Source: an uncultured Lachnospiraceae bacterium (lineage in GTDB: Bacteria > Bacillota > Clostridia > Lachnospirales > Lachnospiraceae). From it: a stretch of DNA of 64,000 bases. The position numbers and the translations under genes are program-made. Below, in pieces: positions 1 to 8,806 of the stretch. The notes beneath the pieces are model-generated. The model saw only the letters and a program-made list of their open reading frames with translations. It did no database searches and had not been told where the DNA came from. The stretch's first letter is position 1. Every line of letters begins with the position of its first letter. The DNA is taken from contig URXX01000007.1 of the NCBI GenBank assembly GCA_900551895.1, positions 53,354 to 117,353 on the forward strand. Reading direction: 5' to 3'.

Positions 1-1184
1 TCCTGTGGAAAACGGATATTCTGCACAAAGCATATGAAAATTACTGCCATACCGCAGATAAAATGCTTTTGGAAGAGTATGACTCTTTCTACGAAAACAA
101 TCGCTTTTGGCTTGACGATTACGCACTTTTTATGGCGTGCAAAGAAGTACACAACGGACAGAGTTGGCTTGACTGGGAAAAGGACTACCGTTCCCCCTCC
201 AAAGCATTTTTAAAAAATTTAGAAATTTCTCTTGCAAAAGAGATACGCTACCACCACTTTGTACAGTTTATTTTCTTTAAGGAATGGTATGCGTTAAAAG
301 AATATGCGAACAAAAAGGATATTAAAATTATCGGGGACATTCCGATTTTTGTTTCCCTCGACAGCGCCGACGTCTGGGCAAATCAGGAATTATTCCAGTT
401 GGACAGCAAAGGTTTCCCTACATCGGTGGCAGGAGTTCCGCCCGATTATTTCTCGGAAACAGGGCAACTTTGGGGAAACCCGCTCTATGATTGGAACGAA
501 CACAAGAAAAACGGTTTTCAATGGTGGATTTCCCGCATTCAAAACCAACTCGGACTTGCAGATTATTTGCGAATCGACCATTTCCGCGGATTTGAAGCAT
601 ATTGGGCAGTTCCTTACGGGGAAGAAACCGCAGTGAACGGAAAATGGAAATCAGGACCGAAGGAGGACTTTTTCCTCGCTATCGAAAAAGCACTCGGAAA
701 GGATTTGCCGATTATCGCAGAAGATTTGGGAGTGATTACGCCTGAAGTGGAGCGTCTTCGTGACCGTTTTCATTTTCCGGGTATGAAAGTATTACAGTTC
801 GCCTTTGAATCGGAAACGGAAAGCAGTTTTCTCCCCCACCAGTTCACAACGACAAACTGTATCTGTTACACGGGAACTCACGATAATAACACGACGAAAG
901 GCTGGTATGCATCCGCCAACGAAGTGTCCCGCGATAAAGTACGCCGATACATGAACACAGACGGAAGTTCCGTTCACTTTGACTTTATCCGCACCTGTCT
1001 CGGCACAATCGCCGCTTACGCCGTATTTCCTCTGCAGGACGCACTCGGTATCGGCGAGGAAGGACGCATGAACTGTCCGGGTGTGGCGATAAACAACTGG
1101 GCATGGCGTTACAAAAAAGAAATGCTGACAGATGAACTGGCTGAAAAACTGCTGGAATTATCCCATTTATATGGAAGATATTAG
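1..1184 (+). CDS. malQ: 4-alpha-glucanotransferase (amylomaltase), 5' truncated by window edge
   Basis: Disproportionating enzyme of maltodextrin/glycogen metabolism: moves alpha-1,4-glucan segments between chains, cytoplasmic, GH77 family. The reading frame is open from base 3, so the start lies outside the window and roughly the first 110-120 residues of a usual 500-aa protein are missing. Visible GH77 signatures are RIDHFRGF near base 570 (nucleophile Asp), AEDLG near 718 (acid/base Glu) and THDNN near 880 (transition-state Asp). plsC follows after 14 bp with a good ribosome site, so the two may share a transcript. Confidence 0.96.
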   Translation, partial: LWKTDILHKAYENYCHTADKMLLEEYDSFYENNRFWLDDYALFMACKEVHNGQSWLDWEKDYRSPSKAFLKNLEISLAKEIRYHHFVQFIFFKEWYALKEYANKKDIKIIGDIPIFVSLDSADVWANQELFQLDSKGFPTSVAGVPPDYFSETGQLWGNPLYDWNEHKKNGFQWWISRIQNQLGLADYLRIDHFRGFEAYWAVPYGEETAVNGKWKSGPKEDFFLAIEKALGKDLPIIAEDLGVITPEVERLRDRFHFPGMKVLQFAFESETESSFLPHQFTTTNCICYTGTHDNNTTKGWYASANEVSRDKVRRYMNTDGSSVHFDFIRTCLGTIAAYAVFPLQDALGIGEEGRMNCPGVAINNWAWRYKKEMLTDELAEKLLELSHLYGRY

Positions 1185-1198
1185 AAAGGATTTGCGTT

Positions 1199-1933
1199 AT
1201 GATACGTTTTATATTGGTTGCCTCAACCGTTATTTTATTTTTAGTTCTCTTCATTCCCGTACTTATTGTGGAATGGATTATCGGAAAATTTAACCGCAGG
1301 GCAAAAGATTACAGTTCTCTTAGAATTGTACAATATGCCTTTAAACTTATTCTTTGGATTACGGGCGTAAAAGTAACTGTAATCGGGGAAGAAAATGTTC
1401 CCGATGAACCTGTACTTTTTATCGGAAACCACAGAAGTTTCTTTGATATTCTTCTCACTTACTCACGTTGTAAACGTTTGACAGGATATGTGGCAAAAAA
1501 AGAAATGTTGAAATTCCCTCTTTTACGGGATTGGATGAAAAATCTTTACTGTCTTTTCCTTGACCGCGAAAATGCAAAGGAAGGATTAAAAACGATTTTA
1601 ACTGCCATTGACTATGTAAAACAGGGGATTTCTATCTGTATTTTCCCTGAGGGAACAAGAAACAAAGGGGAAGAGTTGAGTATGCTTCCGTTTAAAGACG
1701 GCGCATTAAAAATTGCCACAAAGACCGGCTGTCCGGTTATTCCGATTTCCATGAATAACACTTCGGAAATCTTTGAAAATCATTTTCCGAAAATCAAAAA
1801 AACACATGTTGTTCTTGAATACGGAAAACCAATTGACTATAAATCTTTGGACAAAGAAGAGCAAAAACATTTTGGCGCATACTGTCAAAATATTATACAG
1901 GAAACAATCAAGAAAAATGCAGCGCTTTTATAG
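1199..1933 (+). CDS. plsC: 1-acyl-sn-glycerol-3-phosphate acyltransferase
   Basis: Acylates lysophosphatidic acid to phosphatidic acid in membrane phospholipid synthesis. The 244-aa length is normal for PlsC. An N-terminal hydrophobic segment (about residues 3-25) is followed by the family's H-x4-D catalytic motif in NHRSFFD (about residue 77) and the glycerol-phosphate-binding FPEGTRN (about residue 149). The start is preceded by GAAAGGA 8-9 bases upstream. It lies 14 bp after malQ and is followed by a promoter for the next gene, so it probably ends the first transcript. No catalytic residue is missing. Confidence 0.95.
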   Translation: MIRFILVASTVILFLVLFIPVLIVEWIIGKFNRRAKDYSSLRIVQYAFKLILWITGVKVTVIGEENVPDEPVLFIGNHRSFFDILLTYSRCKRLTGYVAKKEMLKFPLLRDWMKNLYCLFLDRENAKEGLKTILTAIDYVKQGISICIFPEGTRNKGEELSMLPFKDGALKIATKTGCPVIPISMNNTSEIFENHFPKIKKTHVVLEYGKPIDYKSLDKEEQKHFGAYCQNIIQETIKKNAALL

Positions 1934-1967
1934 TGTTGCATTTTTACATTTTGTGTCGCATTTAACG

Positions 1968-1996
1968 TTACATTTTTATTTATTTAATGGTATAAT
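1968..1996 (+). promoter_or_regulatory. sigma-A promoter for nicotinate phosphoribosyltransferase
   Basis: TTACAT, 17-bp spacer, TATAAT in the AT-rich gap after plsC. The predicted start of transcription gives a leader of about 60 nt containing a weak GTATG/CATAC hairpin. No riboswitch signature was recognised. Confidence 0.6.
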
Positions 1997-2065
1997 AAAA
2001 TAAGTATGCTCTGTCATACACATAATAACCTGTAAAAATAAGATTGAAGGTAAAAGGATAAAAAG

Positions 2066-3523
2066 ATGAATACAAGAAACCTTACCCTATTAACTGATTT
2101 ATATGAATTAACAATGATGCAGGGATATTTTGAGAGCGGAGAAAATGACGTTGTCGTTTTTGATATGTTTTTCCGTGCAAACCCATGCAACAACGGATAT
2201 TCTATTGCCGCCGGACTGGAACAGGTAATCGAATATATTAAAGATTTAAACTTTTCGTACGAAGATGTGGATTACCTTCGCAGTTTGAATATATTCAGCG
2301 AAGATTTTTTACATTATTTAAGCGGATTTCATTTCAGCGGAAATATTTATGCCATTCCGGAAGGAACGGTTGTTTTCCCAAAAGAACCGTTAATTAAAGT
2401 TATTGCGCCGATTATGGAAGCACAGTTGGTTGAAACTGCTATTTTAAATATTATCAACCACCAATCGCTTATCGCCACAAAAACTGCCCGCGTTACCTTT
2501 GCAGCGGGAAATGACCGTGTTCTTGAATTCGGTTTAAGACGCGCCCAAGGTCCTGACGCCGGACTCTACGGTGCAAGGGCGGCAATGATCGGGGGCTGTT
2601 CTGCCACTTCAAATGTGCTTGCGGGAAAAGAATTCGGCGTTGCCATAAGCGGAACGCACGCACACAGTTGGATTATGAGTTTTCCTGATGAATATACTGC
2701 ATTTAAAAAATATGCGGATCTTTATCCAAACTCATGCTGTCTTCTTGTGGACACTTATGATACATTGAAATCCGGCGTACCGAATGCCATTCGCGTGTTC
2801 AAGGAAATGCGGGAGTCAGGTATTGAATTAAAGAACTACGGAATCCGTTTGGACAGCGGTGACCTTGCTTATCTTTCCAAAAAGGCAAGAAAAATGTTAG
2901 ACAACGCAGGATTTGAGGACGCATATATTTCCGCATCTAACGATTTGGACGAATATTTAATTCACGACTTAAAAATGCAGGGAGCGACTATCACTTCGTG
3001 GGGAGTGGGAACGAACCTGATTACTTCAAAGGACTGCCCGTCTTTTGGCGGCGTTTACAAACTTGCCGCTATTCAAAATAAGGACGGCGAATTTATTCCG
3101 AAAATCAAACTATCGGAAAACACAGAGAAAATCACAAATCCGGGAAACAAAACCATTTTCCGTATTTACGAAAAGGCAACCGGAAAGATTAAGGCTGACT
3201 TAATCTGCTTTGCGGACGAAGTAATCAACTGCGAAGAAGATTTGCTTCTCTTCGATCCTGTTGACACGTGGAAAAAAACATTATTAAAAGGCGGTACTTA
3301 TGAGGTTGTCGAATTATTGAAACCTGTTTTCATCAACGGCGCATGCGTATATGACACACCGTCCGTTATGGAAATTGCAGATTACTGCCGCAGGGAAAAA
3401 GAAACACTTTGGGACGAAACAAAACGTCTTGTTTATCCGCACCGTGTTTATGTGGATTTATCAGAAAAATTATATACAGTGAAAAAAGATTTATTAAATC
3501 AAATGAGTTTAAAAGAGCAATAA
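2066..3523 (+). CDS. pncB: nicotinate phosphoribosyltransferase
   Basis: Converts nicotinate plus PRPP to nicotinate mononucleotide, the entry step of the Preiss-Handler NAD salvage route (cytoplasm). The 485-aa length and the motifs TDLYELTM (start), FGLRRAQGPD, HAHSWIM, RLDSGDL and VGTNLITS are typical of the long Firmicutes NAPRTase class. The start ATG sits behind an AAAGGATAAAAAG ribosome site and has its own promoter (1968-1996). It is 13 bp upstream of ddl, so it may be co-transcribed with the peptidoglycan genes although the functions differ. Confidence 0.95.
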   Translation: MNTRNLTLLTDLYELTMMQGYFESGENDVVVFDMFFRANPCNNGYSIAAGLEQVIEYIKDLNFSYEDVDYLRSLNIFSEDFLHYLSGFHFSGNIYAIPEGTVVFPKEPLIKVIAPIMEAQLVETAILNIINHQSLIATKTARVTFAAGNDRVLEFGLRRAQGPDAGLYGARAAMIGGCSATSNVLAGKEFGVAISGTHAHSWIMSFPDEYTAFKKYADLYPNSCCLLVDTYDTLKSGVPNAIRVFKEMRESGIELKNYGIRLDSGDLAYLSKKARKMLDNAGFEDAYISASNDLDEYLIHDLKMQGATITSWGVGTNLITSKDCPSFGGVYKLAAIQNKDGEFIPKIKLSENTEKITNPGNKTIFRIYEKATGKIKADLICFADEVINCEEDLLLFDPVDTWKKTLLKGGTYEVVELLKPVFINGACVYDTPSVMEIADYCRREKETLWDETKRLVYPHRVYVDLSEKLYTVKKDLLNQMSLKEQ

Positions 3524-3536
3524 AGGAGATTACCAT

Positions 3537-4589
3537 ATGAAAATCATCGTATTAGCAGGCGGACTCAGCACAGAGAGAGATGTTTCCCTCTCTTCAGGCG
3601 CAGGCATCTGCCGTACATTAAAAGAAAAAGGACACGATGTGTTCCTTTTAGACGCATATTTAGGAGTAGAATACGATTCCGACAAATTGGAAGAAGTATT
3701 TACTTTAGAAAACAGTGGTCTTGAAATCGCTGAAGGTATCAAAACAACAGAACCTGATTTAGAAGCCGTAAAGGCATCGCGTTCCGACCAATCACCGTCC
3801 TTACTCGGACCAAACGTTATCGAACTTTGCCGTATGGCAGACATTGTATTTATGGGACTTCACGGCGATTTTGGAGAAAACGGTAAATTACAGGCTACTT
3901 TCGATATTCTCGGCATCAAATATACCGGTCCGAATTATCTCGGAAGCGCATTGGCAATGGACAAAGGAATTACAAAACAGATTTTCAAAATGTCAGGCAT
4001 TCCGACTCCTGCGGGAACATGGTTAAAGAAAGCCGACAAAAATACTTCTTTGGCAGACTTGGGACTTTCCCTTCCTGTTGTCGTAAAACCTTGCTCAGGG
4101 GGATCAAGTATCGGTGTATACATTCCGCAGACAGATGCAGAATATAAAACTGCCGTGGAAGAATCTTTCAAATACGAAGATGAAATTATTATCGAACCAT
4201 ACATCAAAGGACGTGAGTTTGCGGTAGGTATCATTGACGGAAAAGCGCTTCCGGTTATTGAAATCATTCCAAAATCAAGTTTCTTTGATTACACAAATAA
4301 ATATCAGGCAGGATGTACGGAAGAAATCTGTCCGGCACATATTGATGATGCTATTGCGAAAAAAATGCAGGACGCAACAGAAAAAGCCTTTTCCGCATTA
4401 AAATTAGACGTTTACTCCCGTGCAGACTTCCTTTTAGATGAAAACGGAGAAATTTACTGTCTTGAAGTAAACACTCTTCCTGGAATGACTTCCGCAAGCC
4501 TTTTACCGAAAGAAGCACAGGCAGCCGGTATTTCTTACGGTAACCTCTGCGAATTAATTATTCAAAAATCATTAGAAAAATACAACTAG
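3537..4589 (+). CDS. ddl: D-alanine--D-alanine ligase
   Basis: ATP-dependent ligase that makes D-Ala-D-Ala for peptidoglycan precursors. 350 aa, ATP-grasp fold: N-terminal GGLSTERDVSLSSG, substrate loop HGDFGENGKLQ, central ATP-grasp (VVVKPCSGGSSIGV) and C-terminal Mg-binding EVNTLPGMTSASLLP. The start has AAAGGAGATTACCAT spacing. murF begins 14 bp downstream, so substrate synthesis and its use (MurF adds this dipeptide to UDP-MurNAc-tripeptide) are genetically coupled. A van-type D-Ala-D-Lac ligase is unlikely: there is no vanH/vanX neighbour. Confidence 0.95.
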   Translation: MKIIVLAGGLSTERDVSLSSGAGICRTLKEKGHDVFLLDAYLGVEYDSDKLEEVFTLENSGLEIAEGIKTTEPDLEAVKASRSDQSPSLLGPNVIELCRMADIVFMGLHGDFGENGKLQATFDILGIKYTGPNYLGSALAMDKGITKQIFKMSGIPTPAGTWLKKADKNTSLADLGLSLPVVVKPCSGGSSIGVYIPQTDAEYKTAVEESFKYEDEIIIEPYIKGREFAVGIIDGKALPVIEIIPKSSFFDYTNKYQAGCTEEICPAHIDDAIAKKMQDATEKAFSALKLDVYSRADFLLDENGEIYCLEVNTLPGMTSASLLPKEAQAAGISYGNLCELIIQKSLEKYN

Positions 4590-4603
4590 AAAGGAGACTT
4601 TCC

Positions 4604-5977
4604 ATGAAATATATGTCTTTACGGGAAATCGCAAAAGCCTGCGGCGGTACATATTTCGGAGATGAAAATAAACTTTCATTAGAAGTAAGCGGTGTTGCCA
4701 TTGACAGCCGTAAGGTTGAAAAAGACTTCCTTTTTGTTGCCATAAAAGGTGCAAGAGTGGACGGACACGATTTTATTCCGCAGGTTATGGAAAACGGCGC
4801 TCTCTGTGCCTTGTCCGAAAAAGAATTAGGGAACGTTCCTTATTCTTATATCCTTGTCAGTTCATGCGAGCAGGCGTTAAAAGATTTGGCGGAATATTAC
4901 CGCCTTGCCCTTAATATTAAAGTTGTCGGAATTACAGGAAGCGTCGGAAAAACAAGCACAAAGGAAATGATTGCCTCTGTACTTGAGCAGAAATATTCCG
5001 TATTAAAAACAGAGGGCAATTTCAATAATGAAATCGGTCTTCCCCTCACGATTTTCAATATTCGCGAAGAACACGAAGTTGCCGTTCTGGAAATGGGCAT
5101 CAACGAATTCGAGGAAATGCACCGACTTGCGAAAGTTGCCCGACCGGATATCTGTGTCATTACCAATATCGGCTTCTGCCATTTGGAAAACCTGATTGAC
5201 CGTGACGGTGTTCTCCGCGCCAAAACAGAAATGTTCGACTTTATGCGTGACGGCGCACAAATCATTTTAAACGGCGATGACGATAAACTGATTACGGTAC
5301 AAAGTGTAAAAGGAGTGACTCCTGTATTTTTCGGTCTTTCCGAAAATCACAACTACTATGCAACCGATGTACATTCTCTCGGATTAAAGGGAACTTCATG
5401 CACACTTCACCTGCCAAACGGAACAATACCCGCAACTATTCATCTTCCGGGGGCGCATATGGTTTATAACGCTCTCGCCGGTGCGTGTGTCGGATATTCT
5501 CTCGGATTAACAGACGAAGAAATTCAAAAAGGTATCGAAAAGCTCGTTCCCGTTTCCGGAAGAAATAATCTGATTGAAACGGAGAATTTCCTTATTATTG
5601 ATGACTGCTATAATGCAAATCCGGTATCCATGAAAGCATCTTTAGACGTACTTACTAACGCTCTCGGACGAAAAGTTGCTGTTTTAGGCGATATGGGCGA
5701 ACTCGGTGAGGACGAAAAAGCATTGCACTATGGTGTCGGTGTCTATGCCGCAAAAAAAGAAATCGACCTTGTCTGCTGCATCGGAACACTTGCACAAGAA
5801 TTTATAAACGGAGTAAACTCTGTCACATCAAAAAGCGAAACTCTTTATTTCGCCACAAAAGAAGATTTCCTTTCACAGATGAATACAATCGTAAAAAAAG
5901 GAGATACCATATTAGTAAAGGCTTCTCACAGCATGGAATTTCCTGAAATTGTGGAAGCATTACAAAAACTACATTAG
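4604..5977 (+). CDS. murF: UDP-N-acetylmuramoyl-tripeptide--D-alanyl-D-alanine ligase
   Basis: Adds D-Ala-D-Ala to UDP-MurNAc-tripeptide, the last cytoplasmic amino-acid addition in peptidoglycan synthesis. 457 aa with the Mur ligase order: N-terminal UDP-substrate domain (AIDSRKVEKDFLFVAIKG), central ATPase with P-loop GITGSVGKTSTKEM (about residue 109), and C-terminal domain with DDCYNANPVSMKAS. The ribosome site AAAGGAGACTTTCC is strong. Sits 14 bp after ddl and 8 bp before the next HAD phosphatase gene, so all three are probably one operon. Confidence 0.95.
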   Translation: MKYMSLREIAKACGGTYFGDENKLSLEVSGVAIDSRKVEKDFLFVAIKGARVDGHDFIPQVMENGALCALSEKELGNVPYSYILVSSCEQALKDLAEYYRLALNIKVVGITGSVGKTSTKEMIASVLEQKYSVLKTEGNFNNEIGLPLTIFNIREEHEVAVLEMGINEFEEMHRLAKVARPDICVITNIGFCHLENLIDRDGVLRAKTEMFDFMRDGAQIILNGDDDKLITVQSVKGVTPVFFGLSENHNYYATDVHSLGLKGTSCTLHLPNGTIPATIHLPGAHMVYNALAGACVGYSLGLTDEEIQKGIEKLVPVSGRNNLIETENFLIIDDCYNANPVSMKASLDVLTNALGRKVAVLGDMGELGEDEKALHYGVGVYAAKKEIDLVCCIGTLAQEFINGVNSVTSKSETLYFATKEDFLSQMNTIVKKGDTILVKASHSMEFPEIVEALQKLH

Positions 5978-5985
5978 GAGAAATT

Positions 5986-6792
5986 ATGGACTATCAGATT
6001 CTTGTTCTCGATTTAGACGGAACACTGACAAACTCAAAAAAAGAAATAACAGAACCGACAAAACAGGCATTAATTGATATTCAGGAAAAAGGAAAGAAAG
6101 TTGTTCTCGCCTCCGGCCGCCCAACACCGGGTATATTACCGCTGGCAAAAGAACTTCATTTAGAAAAATACGGCAGTTATATTTTATCATTCAACGGTGC
6201 AAAAATTATTGACTGCCGCAGTAAAGAACTGCTGTACAATAGGACTATTCCGGCAGAAGTTATCCGACCGATTTATGAAATGCTCAAATGTTATGATATG
6301 GATTTGCTCACTTACACGGATACACATATTTTATCCGGTATGAAAACAAATCAATTCACCGAGTTGGAATCCCGCATCAATCAGATGCCGATTGTACAGA
6401 CAGATGACTTTTTATCTGAAATTACATTTCCGATAAACAAACTGCTCGGCACAGGCGATAAAGAAACGATTGCAAAGGCGTTGGAAACAGTGAAATCACA
6501 TTTCCACTCACAGTTAAATATTTATCTGTCAGAGCCTTTCTTCTTAGAAATCATGCCGCAACGCATTGATAAGGCACATTCTTTACAGAAACTGTTAAAC
6601 AGTATCGGACTTACCGCAGACGCAATGATTTGCTGCGGGGACGGTTACAATGATTTGACAATGATTGAATATGCCGGACTTGGCGTTGCTATGGAAAATG
6701 CTCAGCCTCTCGTCAAAGAAAGCGCGGACTTTATTACAAAATCCAACGATGAAGACGGGGTTTTGCACGTTATTAACGAATTTATGAGATAG
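5986..6792 (+). CDS. Cof-type HAD-superfamily phosphatase
   Basis: A haloacid-dehalogenase hydrolase of the Cof/YidA type (class IIB cap), which usually dephosphorylates sugar phosphates or flavin nucleotides; the substrate cannot be told from sequence. 268 aa. Motif I is VLDLDGTLTNS (nucleophile Asp), motif II VLASGRP, and motif IV GDGYNDLTMIEYAG near the C-terminus. Translation follows murF by 8 bp with AGGAGAAATT, so it is likely translationally linked to it. A second, different Cof-type paralogue is at 44479-45258. Confidence 0.9.
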   Translation: MDYQILVLDLDGTLTNSKKEITEPTKQALIDIQEKGKKVVLASGRPTPGILPLAKELHLEKYGSYILSFNGAKIIDCRSKELLYNRTIPAEVIRPIYEMLKCYDMDLLTYTDTHILSGMKTNQFTELESRINQMPIVQTDDFLSEITFPINKLLGTGDKETIAKALETVKSHFHSQLNIYLSEPFFLEIMPQRIDKAHSLQKLLNSIGLTADAMICCGDGYNDLTMIEYAGLGVAMENAQPLVKESADFITKSNDEDGVLHVINEFMR

Positions 6793-6793
6793 A

Positions 6794-6832
6794 AGAGCGG
6801 AGGAGACTGTGTTATGCAATCTCCTCCACTCT
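6794..6832. terminator. hairpin between convergent genes
   Basis: GGAGGAGA and TCTCCTCC form an 8-bp stem extended by AGAG/CTCT, between the converging HAD and Rpn genes. No clear T-run follows on the plus strand, so termination strength is uncertain. Confidence 0.4.
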
Positions 6833-6834
6833 CA

Positions 6835-7704
6835 TTATGATAAGCCAAATTCTTCAAGTAGTTTCTTCTGATATTCCGCATCTTCTATCGCTTTTAAAAT
6901 ATCTTCATTTCTGCCAAGTTGTTTTAATTTAGCGTATAATTCTCTGCTTGTTTTTAAACCTAACTCTTTTCCACTCTCGAAAGCCTCTTCCCGCTGTACT
7001 TCTATATCCAATTCATAGTCATACTCTGCCGTCAACATATTCTCAACCTCACTTCCTTTTCTCTTCAGATATTCAGCAAGAATTCCTTTTTTGATACATT
7101 CCTGAATTGCCTTTTTATATGGCTCATCTACTCCCAACTCCTGATATTTTGTGACCGTATCAATAAACAGACTATACTCCTTCAGAATTTGACATTTCTC
7201 TAAAATTTCGTGATGTTCTTCCGGATGAATGTTAATCATTTTTACCTTTAAGTCTAACATAGGCGGTGAATTTTTCACCATATAAGCGTCTGACAAACGC
7301 ATCTCTTTTTCCTTATCCCATTTTTCTTTTCCATTATAGAAAGTGTAAAACTCAGGGATTGGAAGCGGCACTGTTTGCTTTTTGTAACGGTCACGAACAG
7401 CAATCAACTGCTCATATAAACGACCGATATACAAAAGACTGCGCAAAGGCATGTTTTTATTGATAGTAGACTGATGCTCGCCAAATACAAGTATTTTCCC
7501 ACCCACATCAAAGGAAATATCATTTTGCAAATTCATGTAAATGGTATTGTCCACCTTAAATTTCCTTATCGTTGTTCCTTCCGGCAACGGTTCATCATGG
7601 ATTGCATTAAAAAGAACAATATCATTTTCTTCTGCTGACTCATCTGCGTAGAATAAATCTACAAATACACTGTTTTTGATTTCTCTGTTTTCTTTTTCCT
7701 GCAT
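6835..7704 (-). CDS. Rpn-family PD-(D/E)XK nuclease / putative transposase-like protein
   Basis: Resembles the Rpn (RpnA-E, COG5464) family of recombination-promoting nucleases. The sequence shows the PD-(D/E)XK core as NDISFDVGGKILVFGEHQST (Asp, then Glu-x-Gln), followed by the conserved MPLRSLLYIGRLYE segment. A C-terminal region rich in acidic residues and Lys ends the protein. I chose the ATG at 7704 (289 aa) because GAAAGGAGAACC sits just upstream; a TTG start 45 bases further out is unsupported. It stands alone, without terminal repeats or a partner, so mobility is not shown. Such genes are typically multi-copy in Lachnospiraceae genomes (family knowledge). Confidence 0.8.
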   Translation of the reverse strand: MQEKENREIKNSVFVDLFYADESAEENDIVLFNAIHDEPLPEGTTIRKFKVDNTIYMNLQNDISFDVGGKILVFGEHQSTINKNMPLRSLLYIGRLYEQLIAVRDRYKKQTVPLPIPEFYTFYNGKEKWDKEKEMRLSDAYMVKNSPPMLDLKVKMINIHPEEHHEILEKCQILKEYSLFIDTVTKYQELGVDEPYKKAIQECIKKGILAEYLKRKGSEVENMLTAEYDYELDIEVQREEAFESGKELGLKTSRELYAKLKQLGRNEDILKAIEDAEYQKKLLEEFGLS

Positions 7705-7758
7705 AGGTTCTCCTTTCATTGTGCATGAAATACCCCTGCAAAAATACAAAGAATTCTT

Positions 7759-7923
7759 ATGTCTAGAGTATACGCAAAAAAGAGAATTTCAGCAAGAGAC
7801 TTCATGCAAACATTTGTTATAAATTTGTTGTCTGGTAAAGTTGAGGGATTTCCTCAAGATAAGCCGATTGGCTGGTTCACAAATAGAATTTCTGTGAGTG
7901 ATGTTATGATAGCATATATATAG
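7759..7923 (+). CDS. possible 54-aa small ORF, unknown
   Basis: An open frame in the gap between the Rpn gene and the DUF2500-like gene; it starts MSRVYAKKRISA and ends SVSDVMIAYI. Its composition looks protein-like (GKVEGFPQDKPIGWF), but there is no good ribosome site before the ATG and I recognise no family. It may be a remnant of a lost gene or chance. Apart from this frame and the terminator at 7946-7971, I see nothing in this stretch. Confidence 0.2.
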   Translation: MSRVYAKKRISARDFMQTFVINLLSGKVEGFPQDKPIGWFTNRISVSDVMIAYI

Positions 7924-7945
7924 AAGTATGGCAATAAGTAAAACA

Positions 7946-7971
7946 GGGAACTTTTTATTTCTTAAGTTCCC
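7946..7971 (-). terminator. rho-independent terminator of the small membrane-protein genes
   Basis: GGGAACTT / AAGTTCCC stem; on the minus strand it is followed by TGTTTTAC. It sits just after the stop of the gene at 7984-8307. Confidence 0.6.
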
Positions 7972-7983
7972 TTGCTTTACGTT

Positions 7984-8307
7984 TTACTCTCTTTTAAATG
8001 TTTCTATCGTTTCTCCTCTGTAACTGACAATTCCCCTATCGCCTACAGAAATAAAAAGACTGTTCCCCTGAAAACTTCTCAGTTTCATTCTCTCTCCATT
8101 TTCACTTTCCATTACATACCATTCAATATTTCCCTGCTGAATAGGTTTCTCCAAAACAGTGACCTTTTTGGAAATTAATTCTTTCTTTTTATCTTTATTT
8201 TGATAAAAAACATATGCAATCATTAATATAACAAGAATAGCTACCATAATCGCGAAAAACATAGGAACTATTTCCCAAAAATCCATAGCATTTCTCCTGA
8301 CGTACAT
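7984..8307 (-). CDS. DUF2500-like small membrane protein
   Basis: 107 aa with one strong membrane segment near the N-terminus (about residues 14-35, VPMFFAIMVAILVILMIAYV), a Lys-rich cytoplasmic-type flank and a small soluble domain ending in SVGDRGIVSYRGETIETF. That tail matches my memory of the DUF2500/YhhM family (E. coli YhhM ends VGDKGTLSYKG...). Function unknown. Two starts are plausible, the ATG at 8307 and an ATG 21 bases inside; both have AGGAG-like sites. It follows the 92-aa membrane gene by 18 bp, so the two form a pair. Confidence 0.65.
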   Translation of the reverse strand: MYVRRNAMDFWEIVPMFFAIMVAILVILMIAYVFYQNKDKKKELISKKVTVLEKPIQQGNIEWYVMESENGERMKLRSFQGNSLFISVGDRGIVSYRGETIETFKRE

Positions 8308-8325
8308 ACTTTCTACCTCCTAATC

Positions 8326-8604
8326 TTATTTTTTTCTGTCAGCAATAAGCATTACCACTCCGATAACTCCCGTTACTCCTGCAAGAACATAAAACGTAAC
8401 TCCTGTTGTATTAGCCGCTTCATATTTTTCCTGATTTGCACCGATAACTCCTGATGATGTAGGCTGATACTTTCCGTCAATCATTACCCCTGTCGTCGCT
8501 TGTATTCCTTGCTGCCTTTTTGCATTTGATTTGAACGCCATTCCGAGTATCAAAAATCCCACTGCCATAATCAACATACAATTTCTAATTAGTTTTTTAG
8601 GCAT
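8326..8604 (-). CDS. small two-TM membrane protein, unknown
   Basis: 92 aa with two hydrophobic helices (about residues 9-24 and 70-88) separated by a polar loop of roughly 45 residues containing TTGVMIDGKYQPTSSG. Positive ends (MPKKLIRN, ADRKK) suggest both termini are cytoplasmic and the loop is outside. A strong AAAGGAGGAAAAG site precedes the ATG. I recognise no family. It is the first gene of a two-gene minus-strand unit with the DUF2500-like gene, and divergent from the HTH regulator at 8807. Confidence 0.55.
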   Translation of the reverse strand: MPKKLIRNCMLIMAVGFLILGMAFKSNAKRQQGIQATTGVMIDGKYQPTSSGVIGANQEKYEAANTTGVTFYVLAGVTGVIGVVMLIADRKK

Positions 8605-8744
8605 CTCTTTTCCTCCTTTTTCCAGATAAATTTATTCTCTTTCTACCCTCCTCCGCCTTTTTCTGACTATTTTATTATGCTACCTCCCCCTGCCCCATTC
8701 AATATGTGCTACCTGCTGTGCCTTGATTTTTTAAAGTGATAAAC

Positions 8745-8773
8745 TTGTGATATACGCAAACTCTCTGTATAAT
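8745..8773 (+). promoter_or_regulatory. sigma-A promoter for the HTH regulator
   Basis: TTGTGA, 17-bp spacer, TATAAT, about 35 bases before the chosen ATG at 8807, with GGGAGGA between them. Confidence 0.65.
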
Positions 8774-8806
8774 TTCTATAGTTATTACAATGAGGGAGGA
8801 ACATAT

